DNA of 64,000 nucleotides from Candidatus Saccharimonadota bacterium (lineage in GTDB: Bacteria > Patescibacteriota > Saccharimonadia > Saccharimonadales > Saccharimonadaceae), in assembly GCA_003246575.1 (NCBI GenBank), contig QJZZ01000003.1, positions 208,644 through 272,643 on the forward strand. The letters are read 5' to 3'. How positions within the stretch are numbered: the stretch's first letter is position 1; every line of letters begins with the position of its first letter. The notes under the pieces are model-generated. The model ran no database searches, was not told where the DNA came from, and saw only the letters and a list, made by a program, of their open reading frames with translations. A program made the translations under genes and the position numbers. This document shows positions 36,991-45,376 of this stretch, in pieces.

Positions 36991-37240
36991 AATAACTTAC
37001 CTCATTTATCGTTGGCAGCGGTCGCCCACGCCATATATTTAACATTCTTCCGTCATCAGAGAGCGCGATCAGAGTCGGATACTCGACAATATCATAGGCT
37101 CGGCAAAACGTCTCGCCGTCGCGCGTATCAGGATTCACCCCCTCAAGTTCGCGCCCAGTCTGTCGATGAAAGTCCCTCAAGTAGTCACTCACCTCTCGTG
37201 CGTGATCACTCTCTGTTTTGTAGACCACCACCGTCCTCAT
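36983..37240 (-). CDS. Thioredoxin-fold-like small protein without CxxC
   Basis: From ATG 37240 the 85 residues read MRTVVVYKTESDHAREVSDY and end IWRGRPLPTINEVSYYG. The first beta strand, the YPTLIALSDDG segment with the cis-proline position, and the overall order match a glutaredoxin or thioredoxin fold. The CxxC site is replaced by TESD, and only one cysteine (FCRAYDI) remains. It lies 4 bases after nrdR and overlaps VKOR. It may be a scaffold or non-redox partner; the family call is tentative. Confidence 0.65.
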   Translation of the reverse strand: MRTVVVYKTESDHAREVSDYLRDFHRQTGRELEGVNPDTRDGETFCRAYDIVEYPTLIALSDDGRMLNIWRGRPLPTINEVSYYG

Positions 37241-37244
37241 ACTG

Positions 37245-37703
37245 TTAGGCTTCCTCCTTCTGGCGACGTTTCTGATCAAGGATCTTCACGAAGTCATCAA
37301 GCGTCTGGAATTCATGGAAGACACTCGCGAATCGCACGTAGGCAACTTCATTTGCTTGAGCAAGCTTGTCAAGGACCACTCCGCCGATCGTCTTTGATGG
37401 CACTTCATTTTCACCGAGGTCATAGACACTGTCTTCGATATCATTGATGATTGCGTCAACTTCCATCTCTGATTTGAAAAACTTACCAACTGACCGATGG
37501 ATCGAATTACCAAGTTTTTCGCGATCGAAGAGCTCGCGCGTACCGTCTTTTTTGACGACAGCGATATTACGACGCTCAATACGCTCGTAGGTCGTAAAAC
37601 GATGTCCGTCCGATGATTCGCGGCGGCGGCGAATTGCCAGGCCATCAGCAGATTCTCGTGACTCAAGCACGCGGCTGTCACCAATTGTATAGTTCTGTGG
37701 CAC
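37245..37703 (-). CDS. nrdR: NrdR-like repressor lacking the zinc-ribbon cysteines
   Basis: NrdR represses ribonucleotide reductase genes through an ATP/dATP-sensing ATP-cone and a zinc-ribbon DNA-binding head. The 152 residues keep GDSRVLESRESADGLAIRRRRE, RFTTYERIE and the full ATP-cone (VVKKDGTRELFDREKLGNSI). All four zinc cysteines are missing: the CPxC site reads PQNY and the second knuckle reads SSDGHRF. Length and the rest are normal, so it is not a truncated gene. The start is GTG 37703 with AAAGGAGGAG upstream. It lies 5 bases after ftsZ. Confidence 0.85.
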   Translation of the reverse strand: MPQNYTIGDSRVLESRESADGLAIRRRRESSDGHRFTTYERIERRNIAVVKKDGTRELFDREKLGNSIHRSVGKFFKSEMEVDAIINDIEDSVYDLGENEVPSKTIGGVVLDKLAQANEVAYVRFASVFHEFQTLDDFVKILDQKRRQKEEA

Positions 37704-37708
37704 GAGAC

Positions 37709-38890
37709 CTACTCCTCCTTTTGTTGCTTTTTCTTGCGGCGACGAAGGAACGCTGGCGTATCATCATCGTCATCCGTATTCTCGACTGGCTGATCCCAGA
37801 TACTCGAAGTTGGCTCAGCAGCAAAGTGCTCTGCGGGATCTTCGCGCACCGTTTCGGTTTCGGTTTCAAGCGTATCTACCGCCTGATCCATTGCTGCAGT
37901 TTCTTGAGTCTGCTGAGTTGCCTCTTCGCCGTAATATCCGTCAAAACCAGTCGCAATAACGGTGATGATGAGCTCGTCCTCGAGGTCAGGCTTCAGTGTT
38001 GCACCGAAGATGATGTTTGCGTCTGGAGAGACGGCGCTTGTGATGATTTCGGCGGCTTCCTGGATTTCAGACATCGACATGTCGTATCCACCGGTGACGT
38101 TGAAGAGCACGCCCTTGGCGCCATCGATAGAGACTTCAATCAATGGTGATTCGATTGCCTGCTGCGCGGCCTGCGCGGCACGATCATCACCACTTGCGCG
38201 GCCAATCCCCATCAATGCACTGCCGGCGTTGCTCATGATTGCCTTCACGTCAGCGAAGTCGAGGTTGATCAGACCATGTTCAGTGATAAGTTCAGAGATT
38301 CCTTGGACACCCTGCCTGAGGACATCGTCAGCGATCTTGAATGTTTCGAGGAGCGGCGTGCGGCGATCAATCGTCTGAAGCAGACGGTCGTTTGGAATCG
38401 TAATCAATGTATCGACTTGACGACCAAGGTTACCGATGGCACCCTCTGCATTAAGGCGACGCTTTTCACCTTCGAAACTGAACGGTCGAGTTGCAACACC
38501 GACGACCAGAATACCGAGGTCGCGAGCAATTTCCGCCACAACATGACCAGCACCCGAACCGGTACCACCACCGGCACCAATCGTAACAAACACCATGTCT
38601 GCGCCATCAAGCGCATCACGGATTTCGTCAGCTGATTCACGTGCAGCCTGCTCGCCAACAGATGGATTGGCGCCAGCACCAAGACCATTTGTCGTGTTGT
38701 GTCCAAGGTGAAGCTTCACGTCTGCCTTCGAGTTGTGGAGTGCCTGAGCATCAGTGTTCATGGCGATGAACTGCACGCCAGTGAGTCCAGCATCTTTCAT
38801 GCGGTTGACCGCACTACCACCAGCACCGCCAACACCAACGACCTTGATGCTTGCGAATGTCTGAATTTCAGTTGGTTTAACTTCTGGCAT
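37709..38890 (-). CDS. ftsZ: Cell division protein FtsZ
   Basis: The tubulin-like GTPase forming the division ring. The 393 residues show the tubulin signature GAGGGTGSGAGHVVAE, the N-terminal VGVGGAGGSAVNRM, and the T7 loop NLDFADVKAIMSNAGSALMG. An acidic linker ends in TPAFLRRRKKKQQKEE, the usual C-terminal FtsA/partner-binding peptide plus a strongly basic end. The ribosome site GGAGGGAAC precedes ATG 38890. nrdR follows in the same operon. Confidence 0.97.
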   Translation of the reverse strand: MPEVKPTEIQTFASIKVVGVGGAGGSAVNRMKDAGLTGVQFIAMNTDAQALHNSKADVKLHLGHNTTNGLGAGANPSVGEQAARESADEIRDALDGADMVFVTIGAGGGTGSGAGHVVAEIARDLGILVVGVATRPFSFEGEKRRLNAEGAIGNLGRQVDTLITIPNDRLLQTIDRRTPLLETFKIADDVLRQGVQGISELITEHGLINLDFADVKAIMSNAGSALMGIGRASGDDRAAQAAQQAIESPLIEVSIDGAKGVLFNVTGGYDMSMSEIQEAAEIITSAVSPDANIIFGATLKPDLEDELIITVIATGFDGYYGEEATQQTQETAAMDQAVDTLETETETVREDPAEHFAAEPTSSIWDQPVENTDDDDDTPAFLRRRKKKQQKEE

Positions 38891-38959
38891 GTTCCCTCCT
38901 CAGGCTAAACGGGGCTCTATAAAATCTGCCCCCAGTATACAATGTTTTGTCTCAAGAAT

Positions 38960-40210
38960 CTATGATTTGAACTTGCTGAACACATTCTTGACGAGAGAGT
39001 GTGCCAACTTGAGTGCACTTGCACCAGATGAAGCGCCGCCGCGTGACTTTTTTGTATTCACGTGCGCACCATCAGTTTCGTTATCAAGGAGCATCAGTCC
39101 AAGCGCTGCTGCATATTCTGGCGACTCAACAGATTCGTTAACACCGCCAAATCCGGTTGGTTTACCGACACGGACAGCAAGGCCGAGCTTTTCTCGTACA
39201 TATTCGCTCATGTGACGCATCTGAGAGGCGCCGCCGACGAGCACAACACCGCTCGGTAGTTGGCCGGCACGACCGGCCTTCTTGAGTTCTTTGTGAACAA
39301 GTTCAAAAATCTCATCGAGACGAGCGCTCACGATATCATCAATATCTTCAGTCTGAAACGTCTGGATTTCGCCATCAACTTTGTGACTAATCCCCTCTTT
39401 GTCCGTGCGCACTACTGCCGATGCATACTTCATCTTGATCTCTTCAGCAACCTCAGGGTCTGTCTTGAGACCAATTGCAAGGTCATTTGTCACGTGCATG
39501 CCGCCAAACGGCACAATGCCAACGTACTGCAAATCACTTTCTTCAAAGATAGCCACACCTGTCGTAGCGCCGCCCATATCGACAACAGCAACACCACTTT
39601 CGAGTTGCTTCTCGGTCAACACAGCTTTTGCCGCCGCAAGCACAGATGGAATTGCATCATGCGTCGTCACTGTCGCCATCTCGGTCGCTTTGCGCAAGTT
39701 TTCGATATGTGGCGTCAGCGCACTGATAACATTCGCGTTAATCTCAAGACGAGTTCCCGTCATGCCGACAGGATCTTTGATGTTATCTTGCCCATCAAGG
39801 CGAAAGGCGTGCGGAACAACTTCGATAATTTCACGGTTTGGCGGAATTTTTCCAACCGTTGCAACCTCTTCAACGCGCGCGATATCATCTGGACCAATCT
39901 CATGATCCATTGCACCGACAGCAATCATTCCTTCAGCTTTCGTACTCAAAATATGTGAACCATTGATACTGAAACTTGCACCGTTGACTTCATACCCGCT
40001 CATGCGCTCAGCTTCACCGAGTGCATCATCGATTGCTTTAGCTGGACCGTTGAGGTGTACGACTGTCCCTTTTCGCATGCCGCTGTTTGGTGCCGTGCCG
40101 ACGCCAACAACAGTTGGTATACCAGTAGATTCATCGATATGCCCGACAACACAGCGAACCGTCGTCGTGCCGACATCTACCCCTACGGCGTATCGAGAGT
40201 TTTCATTCAT
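38960..40210 (-). CDS. ftsA: Cell division protein FtsA
   Basis: The actin-like membrane tether of FtsZ. From ATG 40210 the 416 residues begin MNENSRYAVGVDVGTTTVRC (phosphate-1 loop). They continue with GVAVVDMGGATTGVAIFEES (phosphate-2) and LPSGVVLVGGASQMRHMSE (adenosine loop), and end in the amphipathic membrane helix VKNVFSKFKS. A TATACT box 7 bases before the ATG makes the mRNA leaderless; a frame to 40255 would run through that promoter. It lies directly upstream of ftsZ. Confidence 0.95.
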   Translation of the reverse strand: MNENSRYAVGVDVGTTTVRCVVGHIDESTGIPTVVGVGTAPNSGMRKGTVVHLNGPAKAIDDALGEAERMSGYEVNGASFSINGSHILSTKAEGMIAVGAMDHEIGPDDIARVEEVATVGKIPPNREIIEVVPHAFRLDGQDNIKDPVGMTGTRLEINANVISALTPHIENLRKATEMATVTTHDAIPSVLAAAKAVLTEKQLESGVAVVDMGGATTGVAIFEESDLQYVGIVPFGGMHVTNDLAIGLKTDPEVAEEIKMKYASAVVRTDKEGISHKVDGEIQTFQTEDIDDIVSARLDEIFELVHKELKKAGRAGQLPSGVVLVGGASQMRHMSEYVREKLGLAVRVGKPTGFGGVNESVESPEYAAALGLMLLDNETDGAHVNTKKSRGGASSGASALKLAHSLVKNVFSKFKS

Positions 40211-40223
40211 GTCTTTCAGTATA
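40211..40223 (-). promoter_or_regulatory. Leaderless-type -10 box of ftsA
   Basis: TATACT (40218-40223, minus strand), 7 bases, ATG 40210. Confidence 0.55.
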
Positions 40224-40270
40224 CCGCTTACGCACTTTTTTGAACAGGTGCGCAAAAAAATTTCGTAATA

Positions 40271-41026
40271 CTACTTCTGTGTCAGAATCTCGGCGCCGTC
40301 ATTGGTTACGAGAATCGTGTGCTCAAAATGTGCCGAAAGACTGCCATCGCGTGTTGCGATCGTCCAGCCATCATCTTCGGTGCGAATTTTCTCTCCGCCG
40401 AGCGTCGCCATTGGCTCGATTGCGATCGTATCGCCTACATGCAAGACAGGGCCAGTCCCGGCGCGACCGTAGTTTGCCACCTCTGGTGCCATATGCATTT
40501 CGATACCAACCCCGTGGCCAACTAGCTCACGTACGATACCAGTGCGAGCATCGTTGAGTACTTTTTCTACTGCCGCAGAAATATCACCGATACGAGTCCC
40601 TTCGCCCTTGATGGCGTCGATGCCAGCGTAGAGGCTGCGTTCAGTCGCCTGTAGTAAGTGCTTCACCGCACCTCGAGGTTCTTCGTCAACAACAATGGTG
40701 AATGCGCTGTCCGTCATCATATTTCTGTACGTGATCACAAGATCGAAACTAACGATGTCACCTTTTTCAAATGCAACATCGGTTGGCACGCCGTGAACAA
40801 TCTGGTCGTTCACACTGATACAAATATTGCCCGGAAAATTCACCTCAGGTGATTTGTACGTTACCTGCGCGCCATATTCTGCAATCTTGCCACCAACAAA
40901 CTCATCCACGTCCGTGCCAGTGACGCCAGCATGCACAAATCCACGAATATCATCGAAGATACGTGCCAAAATCGCACCACCTTCGCGCATTGCTTGGATT
41001 TGGCTAGGCGTTTTGGTCGGTTGCAT
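40271..41026 (-). CDS. map: Methionine aminopeptidase, type I
   Basis: Removes the initiator Met after deformylation. The 251 residues carry the metal ligands in SFDLVITYRNMMTDSAFTI (first Asp), GHGVGIEMHMAPEV (His), and IEPMATLGG with the late Glu before the C-terminus (AHFEHTILV). The N-terminal PTKTPSQIQAMREGGAIL is typical. The ATG lies inside the end of adk (23-base overlap) behind GAAGG, so translation is coupled. def and fmt lie at 47.3 kb. Confidence 0.95.
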   Translation of the reverse strand: MQPTKTPSQIQAMREGGAILARIFDDIRGFVHAGVTGTDVDEFVGGKIAEYGAQVTYKSPEVNFPGNICISVNDQIVHGVPTDVAFEKGDIVSFDLVITYRNMMTDSAFTIVVDEEPRGAVKHLLQATERSLYAGIDAIKGEGTRIGDISAAVEKVLNDARTGIVRELVGHGVGIEMHMAPEVANYGRAGTGPVLHVGDTIAIEPMATLGGEKIRTEDDGWTIATRDGSLSAHFEHTILVTNDGAEILTQK

Positions 41027-41576
41027 TGCCTTCGGTCGCTTCCACTACTTCGTCATAAATCTTGTCATGTACTTCACCTGCCGTACCAACACCCTCGAGG
41101 TGAACGATACGGACGCCGTCCTCAGCAAAGATACCGAGCACTGGATACATTTTTTGACGATAGATGTTCATGCGCTTCGCAATCGTATCAGGTGTGTCTT
41201 CCATGCGACCACGCTTTTCGAGGCGCTTCATGATCTCAGACTCAGGAACCTCGAGCGCGACGACGAGTTCAATCCGTTCGCCATTCTCATCCATGTAGTT
41301 AGCGAGCCACTCGGCCTGCTCCTTGGTGCGAGGGAACCCGTCGACGATAGTTCGCGGGTAGTTGTTCGCCTTTGCGTCACGAATTGCTCGGTCGAATACT
41401 TCATAGGTCAGCTCGTCACTCACCAATTCGCCACTCTTGAGGACGCGAATTACTTCAGGATCATCGCTCGCACGAAGCATTTCGCCTGTCGAAAGCCATT
41501 TCCAGCCCATACGAACAGCGAGCATCTGCCCCTGCATACTTTTTCCGGCACCAGTTGGGCCAAACAATAAAATCAT
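41004..41576 (-). CDS. adk: Adenylate kinase family protein with short LID
   Basis: Interconverts ATP, ADP and AMP. The P-loop is FGPTGAGKSMQGQ rather than the standard GxPGxGKGTQ; the lysine is kept. AMP-site features (STGEMLRAS, VDGFPRTKEQAEWL) are present. The LID is of the short type: KRGRMEDTPDTIAKRM follows directly without the zinc or long LID domain. At 190 residues it matches short AKs. It overlaps map and has the ribosome site AAAGGGGAAAC. CMP or UMP kinase activity is a less likely alternative. Confidence 0.85.
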   Translation of the reverse strand: MILLFGPTGAGKSMQGQMLAVRMGWKWLSTGEMLRASDDPEVIRVLKSGELVSDELTYEVFDRAIRDAKANNYPRTIVDGFPRTKEQAEWLANYMDENGERIELVVALEVPESEIMKRLEKRGRMEDTPDTIAKRMNIYRQKMYPVLGIFAEDGVRIVHLEGVGTAGEVHDKIYDEVVEATEGNATDQNA

Positions 41577-41597
41577 TCGTTTCCCCTTTTTCGAGAG

Positions 41598-42053
41598 TTA
41601 TTTATTTAGTTCTTCTTTGACGATTCGTGCCAGTATTGCACCATCAGCGCTATTGCCTGCCACTTGCTTCACTGCACCGATCACTTGTCCCATTGCTTGG
41701 GGACCACTGACGCCAAGCGCGGCGATCTTTTCCTGCACGAGTGTACGGATTTCATCTTCACCCATCTGTTCAGGCAAGTAGGCTTCGAGTACTGCAGATT
41801 CTTTCTCTTCAGGTTCAGCCAGATCATCACGTGCATTTTCGTGGTAGAGTTTTGCGGCTTCGCGACGTTTTTTGACTTCGCGAGCGATCACTTTTTCGAT
41901 CTCAGCATCAGGTAGACCTGCTTCACGCTGGCCTGTGGCCACTTCTTCGTTCAAGATAGCTGCCTTGAGGTTGCGAAGAACCTCACCTACAAAACGATCG
42001 CCGCCCAGAAGAGCGGCTTTCATATCGTTTGCAATTTGCTCTTTAAGAGCCAT
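41598..42053 (-). CDS. GatB/YqeY domain protein
   Basis: A 151-residue helical protein of the YqeY group, related to the tail domain of the GatB amidotransferase subunit. It begins LKEQIANDMKAALLGGD and contains EVKKRREAAKLYHENARDDLAEPEEKESAVLEAYLPEQM. The conserved GPQAMGQVIGAVKQVAG region marks the second helical subdomain. The function is unclear; tRNA binding has been suggested from GatB. It follows rpsU by 3 bases, the common rpsU-yqeY pair. Confidence 0.93.
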   Translation of the reverse strand: MALKEQIANDMKAALLGGDRFVGEVLRNLKAAILNEEVATGQREAGLPDAEIEKVIAREVKKRREAAKLYHENARDDLAEPEEKESAVLEAYLPEQMGEDEIRTLVQEKIAALGVSGPQAMGQVIGAVKQVAGNSADGAILARIVKEELNK

Positions 42054-42056
42054 TGA

Positions 42057-42272
42057 TTAGCGGACTCCGAGGCGCATTTTCGCCATTTTGTCAGCTTTGC
42101 GCTCTTTGCGAATGATCGCCTTTGCGCGACGCTCAGTCTTGCTGATTGGCTTGCTGAAACGCATAGAAGCTTTCGCTTCGCTCAGCACACCGCTCTGCAA
42201 CACCTTACGGTTGAAACGACGAATGATGTTTTCGTTCGCTTCTTTCTCGTCTTTACGTGTAACTTGTACCAT
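42057..42272 (-). CDS. rpsU: 30S ribosomal protein S21 (bS21)
   Basis: A 71-residue basic protein with the S21 pattern: NENIIRRFNRKVLQSGVLSEAK, then MRFSKPISKTERRAKAIIRKERK. It takes part in initiation and in mRNA pairing with 16S rRNA, which may matter here given the many leaderless genes. The promoter is TTGATT-N17-TAAAAT ending 9 bases before the ATG. Confidence 0.94.
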   Translation of the reverse strand: MVQVTRKDEKEANENIIRRFNRKVLQSGVLSEAKASMRFSKPISKTERRAKAIIRKERKADKMAKMRLGVR

Positions 42273-42328
42273 ATCGGTAGTATTTTATCAGATTGAATGA
42301 AACTAATCAACTCCTGACTGTGCGCTAA

Positions 42329-42357
42329 TTGACTTTTCTTAGTGCTTATGCTATAAT
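42329..42357 (+). promoter_or_regulatory. Leaderless promoter of the 74-aa gene
   Basis: TTGACT (42329-42334), 17-base spacer ending TATGC, TATAAT (42352-42357), 6 bases, ATG 42364. It is divergent from the rpsU promoter. Confidence 0.75.
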
Positions 42358-42363
42358 GATAGT

Positions 42364-42588
42364 ATGGAAACACTCCAAACACCAACATATTCAGATATAG
42401 AAGAAGCTCGCATGCGTAGACTAGGCGCGGAATCTCTTGCTTTCATGGTATCAGGTGAACCCCTCAAGTTTGAGGATGACATCAAGAATACGCCCCCAGA
42501 TACGTCCGCACAAGCTCCAGATGCAAGAATCGATCCACGCATACAGGTTCGTCCCGACGACAGGCAGATAGCGAAAAAATATCGATAG
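42364..42588 (+). CDS. Small charged protein of unknown function (74 aa)
   Basis: Not recognised. The frame is supported by an excellent leaderless promoter directly upstream. The sequence METLQTPTYSDIEEARMRRL is helical and charged, followed by a disordered, basic tail (RIDPRIQVRPDDRQIAKKYR). The segment NTPPDTSAQA resembles the C-terminus of the protein at 50.1 kb (NTPDDTSAQA). The overlapping minus-strand frame (42351-42635) lacks a promoter and a ribosome site. Confidence 0.65.
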   Translation: METLQTPTYSDIEEARMRRLGAESLAFMVSGEPLKFEDDIKNTPPDTSAQAPDARIDPRIQVRPDDRQIAKKYR

Positions 42589-42607
42589 AAGTGTCCGCTC
42601 CTCGGCT

Positions 42608-44299
42608 CTAACAATCTGATATACTCATACGCCACAGTCGCCCCTCAACACTGCGCCTACCCCGCCATTCATTGAGCGTTGGCTCATACCAGACGTCGAC
42701 AACCTCACCTATCTCGTAGGTGTACTCATCCGCCTTACTGAAGGCAATATGATCCATCGTCGCACCTGCCGCATCGCGGAAGGTGTATTTAACATGCTGC
42801 GCCTCCGCACCCATCGTCCGTCGAGACAAGACTGTAACGCCGTTGGTACGTAGTACCGGATCGGGATTGCCATTGCCAAACGGTTCGAGCGACGCAAGCT
42901 GCCCTACGAGTTCTTCGGTGACATCGCCGAACAGACACACGGCATCCTCTTTCGGATACAGATGCTCGATCTGCGATTCGAGTTTCAGCGAGCGATAATA
43001 CTCGTTGACGCGAGCACGGAAGGCATCAATATTCTCAACTGGCAGCGTCACACCGGCCGCAAGTTTATGACCACCACCCTTGGTGATGATATCGTCACTC
43101 GCCCGAATCGCATCAGCAGCGCTGAAATCGCCATAGCTCCGCGCACTGCCCTTCGCCTCATCATCCATCTCTTCGAGGACATAAGTTGGTTTGCTGAATT
43201 TTTCGAGTAATTTTGCCGCCACAATACCGATAATTCCATGGTTCCAGCCTTTGCCGCTCACAACCAAGACCGGATCATTTTCATAGTTCGCCGCGACGAC
43301 AAGCGCTTCGCTCAAGATACTATCCTGCTCCGCGCGGCGCGCGGCGTTCATCTCATCGAGCTGCTGCGCAAGCTCGAGCGCCGTCTCGCCGTTGTCACTG
43401 AGTAGCATGTCCTGTGCATACTTGGCCGTCTCGAGCCGACCAGCGGCGTTCATGCGTGGACCGAGCGCAAACCCGAGGCTACGAGCATTCACGAGCTCGG
43501 GCTCAACACCAGCAACCGCCATCAAGGCACGCAATCCCGGACGACGTGTCTTTTTGAGCACTTCCAATCCCCAATAGGCGTGCATACGATTCTCATCCTG
43601 GAGCGTGACAACATCACATACCGTACCCAGCGCAACGAGATCGAGAAGCCACTTCTCGTGCCCAGGCTCGAGGCCGTCAAGCCGTGTCTGCAGCGCCTGG
43701 ATCAACTTGAATGCAACGCCAACTCCAGGCAGATCGAGAAACGGATAAATCTCACCTCGCTTCGGTGAATCTGCCTTGAGAACATAGTTTTCGAACTCAT
43801 CAGGAAACTCATCGAGCCAGCGCTTTGGGTTGATTACTGCAACAGCCGGCGGCTGCTCTTTGGCAACGTTGTGGTGATCGGTGACGACAACATCGATACC
43901 GAGTTCCTTAGCACGAGTAATCGGCTCATGACTCAGGCTGCCGCAGTCTACTGTCAGGATGAGGTTCGCTCCCGTTTTGGCGATTTTTTCGACTGCGCCA
44001 ACCGTCATGCCGTATCCTTCGACAAAGCGATTCGGAATAAACGTATCGACGTACTCAAACCCGAACGAACCCAGTGCGTCTACCAGAATCGTCGTGGCCG
44101 TCAGCCCGTCGATGTCGTAATCTCCGTAGATGACAACGCGCTCCTGATCCTCACGAGCCGAGACAAGTCGGTCGACTCCAGCACTCATATCAGGCAGCAA
44201 AAACGGATCATGTCCCATGTCATATGAAGGCGACAAAAACAAATCGCGCGCAGCTCCATCGAGACCACGCGCGGCTAAGATCTGCTCAAATAATGTCAT
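42608..44299 (-). CDS. recJ: Single-stranded-DNA exonuclease RecJ
   Basis: A 5'-3' single-strand exonuclease for recombination and mismatch repair. The DHH phosphoesterase motifs are YGDYDIDGLTATTILV, LTVDCGSLSHEP and VVVTDHHNV. The DHHA1 motif is TKGGGHKLAAGVTL, and a C-terminal OB-fold region follows (VKYTFRDAAG). The 563 residues are within the normal range. It starts 4 bases after the winged-helix gene, so the two form an operon. Confidence 0.94.
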   Translation of the reverse strand: MTLFEQILAARGLDGAARDLFLSPSYDMGHDPFLLPDMSAGVDRLVSAREDQERVVIYGDYDIDGLTATTILVDALGSFGFEYVDTFIPNRFVEGYGMTVGAVEKIAKTGANLILTVDCGSLSHEPITRAKELGIDVVVTDHHNVAKEQPPAVAVINPKRWLDEFPDEFENYVLKADSPKRGEIYPFLDLPGVGVAFKLIQALQTRLDGLEPGHEKWLLDLVALGTVCDVVTLQDENRMHAYWGLEVLKKTRRPGLRALMAVAGVEPELVNARSLGFALGPRMNAAGRLETAKYAQDMLLSDNGETALELAQQLDEMNAARRAEQDSILSEALVVAANYENDPVLVVSGKGWNHGIIGIVAAKLLEKFSKPTYVLEEMDDEAKGSARSYGDFSAADAIRASDDIITKGGGHKLAAGVTLPVENIDAFRARVNEYYRSLKLESQIEHLYPKEDAVCLFGDVTEELVGQLASLEPFGNGNPDPVLRTNGVTVLSRRTMGAEAQHVKYTFRDAAGATMDHIAFSKADEYTYEIGEVVDVWYEPTLNEWRGRRSVEGRLWRMSISDC

Positions 44300-44302
44300 A
44301 GA

Positions 44303-44611
44303 CTACTGAGGCTGTACGTCGGCAGTGCGCTTCGTTCGTGACGATTGATGCTGCTGCGACTTGATAACGATACTCTGAAGTTCTTTGAAGATTGGGAACT
44401 GCTTGTTTGTCGAGTAAATCTTGGTGTTACCCTGCTTTTCACTAGCGAGAAATCCCACTTTTTCGAGTCGCTTCAATTCACGCTGAATATTGCCTGGATC
44501 TTCCTTGATAAGTTTCGCGAGGCCGCGAACATGTGTTCGGAAATCAGGATACTTCGCATACACAACGACAATCTTGCGGCGCACCCGAGAAGTGATAAAG
44601 ACGTCTAACAT
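44303..44611 (-). CDS. Winged-helix (ArsR-like) DNA-binding protein
   Basis: A 102-residue protein whose core (KIVVVYAKYPDFRTHVRGLAKLIKEDPGNIQRELKRLEKVGFLASEKQGN, read in segments) has the helix-turn-helix and wing of ArsR/MarR-like regulators. The wing is the stretch TKIYSTNKQFPIFKELQ. There are no metal-binding cysteines. It stands before recJ with the ribosome site AAAGGGAGT. The target is unknown; autoregulation or control of recJ is possible. Confidence 0.8.
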   Translation of the reverse strand: MLDVFITSRVRRKIVVVYAKYPDFRTHVRGLAKLIKEDPGNIQRELKRLEKVGFLASEKQGNTKIYSTNKQFPIFKELQSIVIKSQQHQSSRTKRTADVQPQ

Positions 44612-44683
44612 ACTCCCTTTCGCTTAGTCTTGCTCAAACGTTGCTATTTATTCTACACCATTTCGGTCAGCGGATGCAAGATT

Positions 44684-45337
44684 TTAACGCCAATTCATGA
44701 TGATTTCGCTGATGCGTTTCATCGTTTCCTCGGGGGTAGGCAACTCATTCTGCTCATAATAGTGCTCTGTGTTGATATAGTTCTCTTTCACGTCGAGCAC
44801 ATGGATTTCATCAGCCATAATATGCACTTTATCGACTGCATCGATCGTAGCAATTGGCGAAACAACCACGAGTTTTTGCGTACGAATTGGTTTGAGAAAA
44901 TCGAACATCACGTCTATCCGCGTACTGCTATTCAATCCGTCGTCTACAACAATCACTACGCGATCAAGTAGCAGACTGGCATCAATCGTGCCGTTATCGC
45001 CGAGCAATCTGTTAATACCCTGAAATGCCTCGCGTTTTTGCTCATCGAGATAGCTGTGGAACTCACTCGTATAGCCTTCGATTTCACCTTCGCTAAATGC
45101 TGAATTATACGTAAAGTTTCCGCTCTGCGCGACTGAGCCAAACGCCATTGACTCACCCGGCACCTCAATCTCTTTTGTAACGAGCATCATCATGACGCAG
45201 TGAAGATCAGCCGCAATCTGTTCGGCGACCATCGCACCACCGACACTCAACGCCACGATGGCAGTGTTCTCATACCGGTACTGCACCAACTGCTCAGCCA
45301 ATAAGCGCCCAGCCTGCCCACGCGATTCAAAATACAT
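44684..45337 (-). CDS. Phosphoribosyltransferase-family protein
   Basis: From ATG 45337 the 217 residues begin MYFESRGQAGRLLAEQLVQY. They contain VVIVVDDGLNSSTRIDVMFDFL, the PRPP-binding loop in variant form (usually VDDGIATG). This matches the stand-alone phosphoribosyltransferase-like group often fused to hydrolases (YGGxxVA, here LSVGGAMVAEQIA). The substrate is not known. The promoter is leaderless, TACAAT 6 bases before the ATG, and faces priA. Confidence 0.82.
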   Translation of the reverse strand: MYFESRGQAGRLLAEQLVQYRYENTAIVALSVGGAMVAEQIAADLHCVMMMLVTKEIEVPGESMAFGSVAQSGNFTYNSAFSEGEIEGYTSEFHSYLDEQKREAFQGINRLLGDNGTIDASLLLDRVVIVVDDGLNSSTRIDVMFDFLKPIRTQKLVVVSPIATIDAVDKVHIMADEIHVLDVKENYINTEHYYEQNELPTPEETMKRISEIIMNWR

Positions 45338-45349
45338 ATGCTTATTGTA
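45338..45349 (-). promoter_or_regulatory. Leaderless -10 box of the phosphoribosyltransferase gene
   Basis: TACAAT (45344-45349, minus strand) followed by 6 bases and the ATG. Confidence 0.6.
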
Positions 45350-45364
45350 ACAGACCCCGAGCAG

Positions 45365-45376
45365 TATAATAGCTAC
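45365..45376 (+). promoter_or_regulatory. Leaderless -10 box of priA
   Basis: TATAAT (45365-45370) followed by 6 bases (AGCTAC) and ATG 45377. It is divergent from the phosphoribosyltransferase promoter only 16 bases away. Confidence 0.65.

Noticed and set aside
37709..38890. Alternative genetic code (UGA as Gly or Trp)
   Set aside because: Tryptophan uses TGG in all the genes read here and TGA acts as a stop at 25880, so the standard bacterial code holds.
42351..42635. Minus-strand frame of 94 residues opposite the 74-aa gene
   Set aside because: No promoter or ribosome site, and it covers the plus-strand leaderless promoter.
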